From positions 434,001-498,000 of the forward strand of contig CAWFTN010000001.1 of assembly GCA_963818925.1 (NCBI GenBank): DNA of 64,000 nt, read 5' to 3'. Source of the DNA: JAMXLG01 sp963818925 (lineage in GTDB: Bacteria; Vulcanimicrobiota; Vulcanimicrobiia; Vulcanimicrobiales; Vulcanimicrobiaceae). Shown piece after piece: positions 60,781 to 64,000 of this stretch. Positions within the stretch are counted from its first letter, which is position 1. Each line of letters opens with the position of its first letter. The position numbers and the translations under genes are program-made. Under the pieces are notes generated by a model, which was given only the letters and a program-made list of their open reading frames with translations, was not told where the DNA came from and ran no database searches.

Positions 60781-61502
60781 GTCAGCGCGCCATAGGAAGC
60801 GAGAAACTCCTTGAGCATCGCCCACGCTTGACGCGATGCGATGGGATTGTAACTCGCGCGTTGATCGCAGAAGAATCCGTGATCGGCTTGACTGAATACG
60901 ACTTGCTCGTGCGTGACGTTCGCATCGGTCAACGCGTCGGCGACGGCACGATACTGCTCGGGCGGAATGTGTTGATCGAGTCCGCCCCACAACATGAGGA
61001 GCGGTCCACGCTGCGCCGACGCGAGCGGAAGAAGATCCGGCGCAATGCCTCCGCCGTAAAACGAAATCGCCGCGCGCAGCGGAATGCGCGAATTCGCGAG
61101 GTATGCGACGCGCCCACCCATGCAGAATCCGACGACTGCCATCTCTTCCGGATCGACGCCGGCGTCGTCCGTGAGCCAGCCGAAGATCGCATCGATGTCC
61201 GCGGCTAAGCCCTCTTGCGTGAGCGCGCTCATATGCGCGCGAACGGTATCGAAATCGCCGTAATTCGCCGTAAAGCCGGGCGGAGCCGTGCGATGGTAGA
61301 GCTCCGGCGCAACGGCCACCATGCCGAGCGCCGCAAAACGCCGGGTGACGTCGCAAATATAGTTGTTGACGCCGTAGGCTTCTTGAAAGACGACGATTGC
61401 CGGCGCGCTCTTGACGTTCTCGGGGCGCGCCATGTAGACGTTCATTTTTGTGCCGTCGGCGACGGTCACGTTGACGAATTCGGTGCGAGCTACTGCTGTC
61501 AT
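60777..61502 (-). CDS. Dienelactone hydrolase family protein
   Basis: The 241-residue alpha/beta hydrolase has the DLH features: QEAYGVN with the conserved Glu, GFCMGGR with the catalytic Cys nucleophile, WGGLDQHIP with Asp and QADHGF with His. Members hydrolyse dienelactones in aromatic breakdown or other esters. The substrate is not known here. It is convergent with the ATP-grasp locus with a 4-bp overlap. Confidence 0.92.
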   Translation of the reverse strand: MTAVARTEFVNVTVADGTKMNVYMARPENVKSAPAIVVFQEAYGVNNYICDVTRRFAALGMVAVAPELYHRTAPPGFTANYGDFDTVRAHMSALTQEGLAADIDAIFGWLTDDAGVDPEEMAVVGFCMGGRVAYLANSRIPLRAAISFYGGGIAPDLLPLASAQRGPLLMLWGGLDQHIPPEQYRAVADALTDANVTHEQVVFSQADHGFFCDQRASYNPIASRQAWAMLKEFLASYGALT

Positions 61503-61606
61503 GGAAAACGACTTTACGGCGGCGCGATTCGCGCATCCCCGGCGCCTTGCCGTCGCTTGCCGTGCTCAGGAAGGACGCTCGCTGCGCGAGGCCGCAGAAA
61601 CGAAGT

Positions 61607-61966
61607 ATGAGCGTCGTTCTCGAGATTCATTTGGTCGTCGCGTTTTTGCTCGCGCTGTGCGCGATCATCTTCAGTTGGAACGCACAGGGTCGCCGGGTTG
61701 TCAATGCCGTCGCCGCGCTGCAGTTCATCGTCGGCCTGGTCGTCGCCGGAATGTTCGGCGCTTCGCATACGCCCTTACCGCCGCAAGTGTGGCTGCACAT
61801 CGTCGCCGCGCTCCTCATTCTCGGATGCTACGGCCTGGCGATGCGATTCAGCAAGCGCGCAGGAGGCAGTGGTAGCGCGATGGCCTTCTCGGTCGCCGGA
61901 TTGCTCCTCGTGCTCTATAACATCTACCTCGGCTGGTCGATGGCAGGCGGAGTCGCCAAGCTGTGA
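61607..61966 (+). CDS. Hypothetical membrane protein (four helices)
   Basis: From ATG 61607 the 119-residue protein is mostly hydrophobic with about four helices (EIHLVVAFLLALCAIIFSW, VAALQFIVGLVVAGMFGA, VWLHIVAALLILGCYGLAM, VAGLLLVLYNIYLGWSM). The upstream in-frame extension to 61547 is basic and not membrane-like. Function unknown. It overlaps the GerMN gene by 4 bp and is in one transcript with it. Confidence 0.65.
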   Translation: MSVVLEIHLVVAFLLALCAIIFSWNAQGRRVVNAVAALQFIVGLVVAGMFGASHTPLPPQVWLHIVAALLILGCYGLAMRFSKRAGGSGSAMAFSVAGLLLVLYNIYLGWSMAGGVAKL

Positions 61967-62487
61967 AGGCTTCCCGAATTCTACTCCTCGTCATCATCTT
62001 GATCGTTGTCGCGGCCGGGGCGTGGTGGCTGCTTCGGCCGCATGGTCCGGCCGCGAGCGGCGGCAACCTGACCGTCTATTATACAAAGATCGACGGTTCG
62101 AGCTTGGGCACATGGTCCGTCTCCCTTCGAGCGCCGCAACCGGGTGAAAGCGTGGCTGAACACCAACACAATGTCGCGCTCTACGGCGCGGTCCAATCGG
62201 TCGCGGGTCCGCCGAGCGAAGTTCAAGCCATTCGCTTTCCGCCCGGAACGCACGTGCTGAACGTTCTCGTTAATGGAACGACGGCAACGGTCGATCTTTC
62301 TAAAGAAGTGACCGCATCGGGCGGCGGATCGTTCGCGGAAAACGGCGAGTTCAAAGGTCTCGTCTATACGCTAACGGGAATTCCACCGATTAATGCGGTC
62401 CAGATTACGATCGAGGGCCGAAAAGTGGATACGCTCCCGGGGGGTCATCTTGAACTCGACACGCCGCTTCGTCGTTCGGACTGGTAG
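61963..62487 (+). CDS. GerMN-domain protein
   Basis: The 174-residue protein has a GTG start, an N-terminal membrane anchor (LLLVIILIVVAAGAWWLL) and a GerMN domain (about 35-160) with the pattern VYYTKIDG...FPPGTHVLNVLVNGTTATVDLS...LVYTLTGIPPINAVQITIEG. GerMN domains occur in the germination protein GerM and in cell-envelope lipoproteins. Here it sits just ahead of a cell-wall amidase, which suggests an envelope role rather than sporulation. Confidence 0.88.
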   Translation: MKASRILLLVIILIVVAAGAWWLLRPHGPAASGGNLTVYYTKIDGSSLGTWSVSLRAPQPGESVAEHQHNVALYGAVQSVAGPPSEVQAIRFPPGTHVLNVLVNGTTATVDLSKEVTASGGGSFAENGEFKGLVYTLTGIPPINAVQITIEGRKVDTLPGGHLELDTPLRRSDW

Positions 62488-64000
62488 CGCGGTCGCGCTG
62501 CTCGTACTGCTCGTCGCCGGAGTCGTGCGAGCCGACAGCGCCTCTTACAACTTCGAAAATCAGACACTGACCTTCAGCCATTTGATGCGAACTGCGGCCG
62601 GCACGGCCGTCGGCGTCAACGATGCGGGATTTCGCGGTCTCTTGAAGTCGCTCGGCGCAACGCTCACCTGGCACCCAGGTGAGCGTTACGTTTTGATCGC
62701 GACGCCGCAGCCGACCGTTCTCAACTTCGCAGTCGGTCAGAAACGCTATGATATGGGCTTGCTCTCGGGTACGGCCGCGTTCGCGCCCTTCGTGCAGGGC
62801 AATGAAGTCTTTCTTCCGTTCGACGATGTGATTCACGCCTTATCGCTCGCAGCAAAGAACGACGGCGGTACGACGGTGCTGCAGCCGCAGCTTACCTCCG
62901 TCGACGTGCAAGGCTCGGGTGCGCAAGCGATCGTCGTCGCGCACGCGGCCGTTCCGCTTCATCCGCGCGTTGTTAGCGAAGCGCCGGATCGCGTCGTCTA
63001 TGAGTTCGACGGCGTCGCCTCTTCGATCGACGGCTCGCGTGAGGTTAACGCGGGCGGTATTCGTTCGTTGCAGATGACGACCAGCGGCTCGATTCGCGAT
63101 CCGCACGCGACACTGGTCTTGAACGTCGCCCCGAACACGCGCCACGACGTTCCGCACAGCAACAGCGGCGACTTCGAAGTCGGCTTCGGCGCAAACGGCG
63201 GCGCGCCGCCGCTCGTCGCCGCCAACGCGATGTCGAACGCCGCACCGCAGACGCAGCCACAGACGCAGCCGGCACCGGAGCAGACGGAAAGCGCAGCGCC
63301 CTCGACTTTACCCGTGGCGCCCGCGCCGGTAGACAATCCGGCGAGCGGCGCAAACATCACCGGCATTGCGGTGCAGCAAACCGGCGGCGGCACGACGGTG
63401 ACGATTGCCGTCTCGGGCAACGCCTCGTACGAATGGCACCGGTTACGCGAACCGGACAATCGCTTCTGGATCGACATAAAAAACGCGCAACTGCAAAGCG
63501 GACCGCGTGACGAGGCCGAGGCCGATCCGCTCACCGGAATGCGCGCGCGTCAAATCGATCCGCAAACCGTGCGCATCGCGCTCTCGCTCAAGGGTCCGAA
63601 CGAACTCTCCGTTTCTCCGTCCGCAACCGGCATCGCGATCAGCATCGGAGGCAACACCGTCGCCGATGCAGTGCGTGGCGGAACGGGAAGTATCGGCTCC
63701 GTCGTTTCGGCAAACGAGCCGCAAACGCTCGTGACGCCCGTGCCGCCGGAAGATTACGGCCGGCAGACCGTCGGAAGTAACGACAACGCGCCGTGGAAGT
63801 TCGGCGCGCGAAGCGGCTATGTTCCGACGAATCCGAAGCTCATCGTCATCGATCCGGGACATGGCGGCAGCGATCGTGGTGCGATTCGCAACGGCTTATC
63901 TGAGGCGGACGTGAATCTCGACATGGCCAAGCGCCTGCGCTCGGTTTTGATTGCGCGCGGGTGGCAAGTCCAAATGACGCACGCGACCGACGTCGACGTT
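62450..64000 (+). CDS. N-acetylmuramoyl-L-alanine amidase with AMIN domains (3' end outside window)
   Basis: The start is TTG 62450 with a GGGGGG stretch just upstream, overlapping the GerMN gene in another frame. A signal peptide (about 6-27) is followed by a copper-amine-oxidase-like/AMIN N-terminal region, a Gln/Pro-rich linker near residue 265-290, and a second AMIN domain (about 300-400). The Amidase_3 domain begins LIVIDPGHGGSDRGAIRNGL, with zinc ligand His and downstream Glu. The catalytic C terminus is cut off at the window edge. It cleaves the amide bond between MurNAc and the stem peptide during cell separation. Confidence 0.9.
   Translation, partial: MNSTRRFVVRTGSAVALLVLLVAGVVRADSASYNFENQTLTFSHLMRTAAGTAVGVNDAGFRGLLKSLGATLTWHPGERYVLIATPQPTVLNFAVGQKRYDMGLLSGTAAFAPFVQGNEVFLPFDDVIHALSLAAKNDGGTTVLQPQLTSVDVQGSGAQAIVVAHAAVPLHPRVVSEAPDRVVYEFDGVASSIDGSREVNAGGIRSLQMTTSGSIRDPHATLVLNVAPNTRHDVPHSNSGDFEVGFGANGGAPPLVAANAMSNAAPQTQPQTQPAPEQTESAAPSTLPVAPAPVDNPASGANITGIAVQQTGGGTTVTIAVSGNASYEWHRLREPDNRFWIDIKNAQLQSGPRDEAEADPLTGMRARQIDPQTVRIALSLKGPNELSVSPSATGIAISIGGNTVADAVRGGTGSIGSVVSANEPQTLVTPVPPEDYGRQTVGSNDNAPWKFGARSGYVPTNPKLIVIDPGHGGSDRGAIRNGLSEADVNLDMAKRLRSVLIARGWQVQMTHATDVDV

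Overview
The window looks like chromosomal DNA from an uncultivated, diderm, free-living bacterium of moderately high GC. Supporting signs are an outer-membrane beta-barrel protein, an AMIN-domain cell-wall amidase, lipoprotein signal peptides, Hfq, tmRNA, and a compact layout with many 1-4 bp stop/start overlaps and frequent GTG/TTG starts. The mix of Hfq, GerMN and AMIN-amidase genes with diderm features would fit an Eremiobacterota/Armatimonadota-like lineage. That placement is inference only, because no rRNA is present. I see no transposase, integrase, phage structural gene or CRISPR array.

Layout. 1-6274: the tail of an NDH-2, a LeuA/NifV-family synthase, two tandem M55 D-aminopeptidases with a TPR protein, a SprT-like protein and class II fumarase, closed by a strong terminator. 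6336-12686: a tightly coupled set (CocE-type hydrolase, S13 D-Ala-D-Ala carboxypeptidase-like protein, family 5 peptide-binding lipoprotein, N-acyl-D-amino-acid deacylase) which, with the M55 enzymes, suggests use of D-amino-acid peptides or muropeptides. 12670-19440 (mostly minus strand): small unknown proteins, a TSUP transporter, a CHASE2 adenylate cyclase, EF-P, PlsY and Der. 19548-30583 (mostly plus strand): miaB, mutS, ogt (minus strand), mutL, miaA, hfq, dapF, a radical SAM protein and a CPA1 antiporter.

30600-43000 is a potassium region. It holds an outer-membrane protein, a 27-codon membrane ORF, kdpFABC, a tandem KdpD-sensor protein without a kinase domain, a separate histidine kinase with a NarL-type regulator, two TrkA-type proteins and tRNA-Pro(CGG). 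42972-48163: a Clp-N protein, DedA, an SF2 helicase and a frameshifted uvrC. 48163-49700: tmRNA (ssrA) followed by a very long inverted repeat, then a GYD-domain gene with an in-frame stop. 49697-58309: TetR/DUF1059 opposite a cupin, an SGNH hydrolase, a DUF969-DUF979-DUF2891 operon (5-oxoproline transporter family), a Cys-rich four-helix protein, gamma-glutamyltransferase and a hemerythrin-like protein. 58422-64000: a secreted EYAPR-repeat protein, a frameshifted TPR/ATP-grasp gene, a dienelactone hydrolase, a GerMN-domain lipoprotein-like protein and the start of an AMIN/Amidase_3 cell-wall amidase that runs off the window.

Six loci appear broken: PilZ, an MFS fragment, GGDEF-EAL, uvrC, GYD and TPR/ATP-grasp. 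Some may be true pseudogenes. The single-base shift in uvrC could instead be a consensus error. The most unusual systems are the split, tandem-KdpD potassium sensor module, the D-amino-acid peptide cluster, and the tmRNA locus with its odd T-arm and 105-bp inverted repeat.
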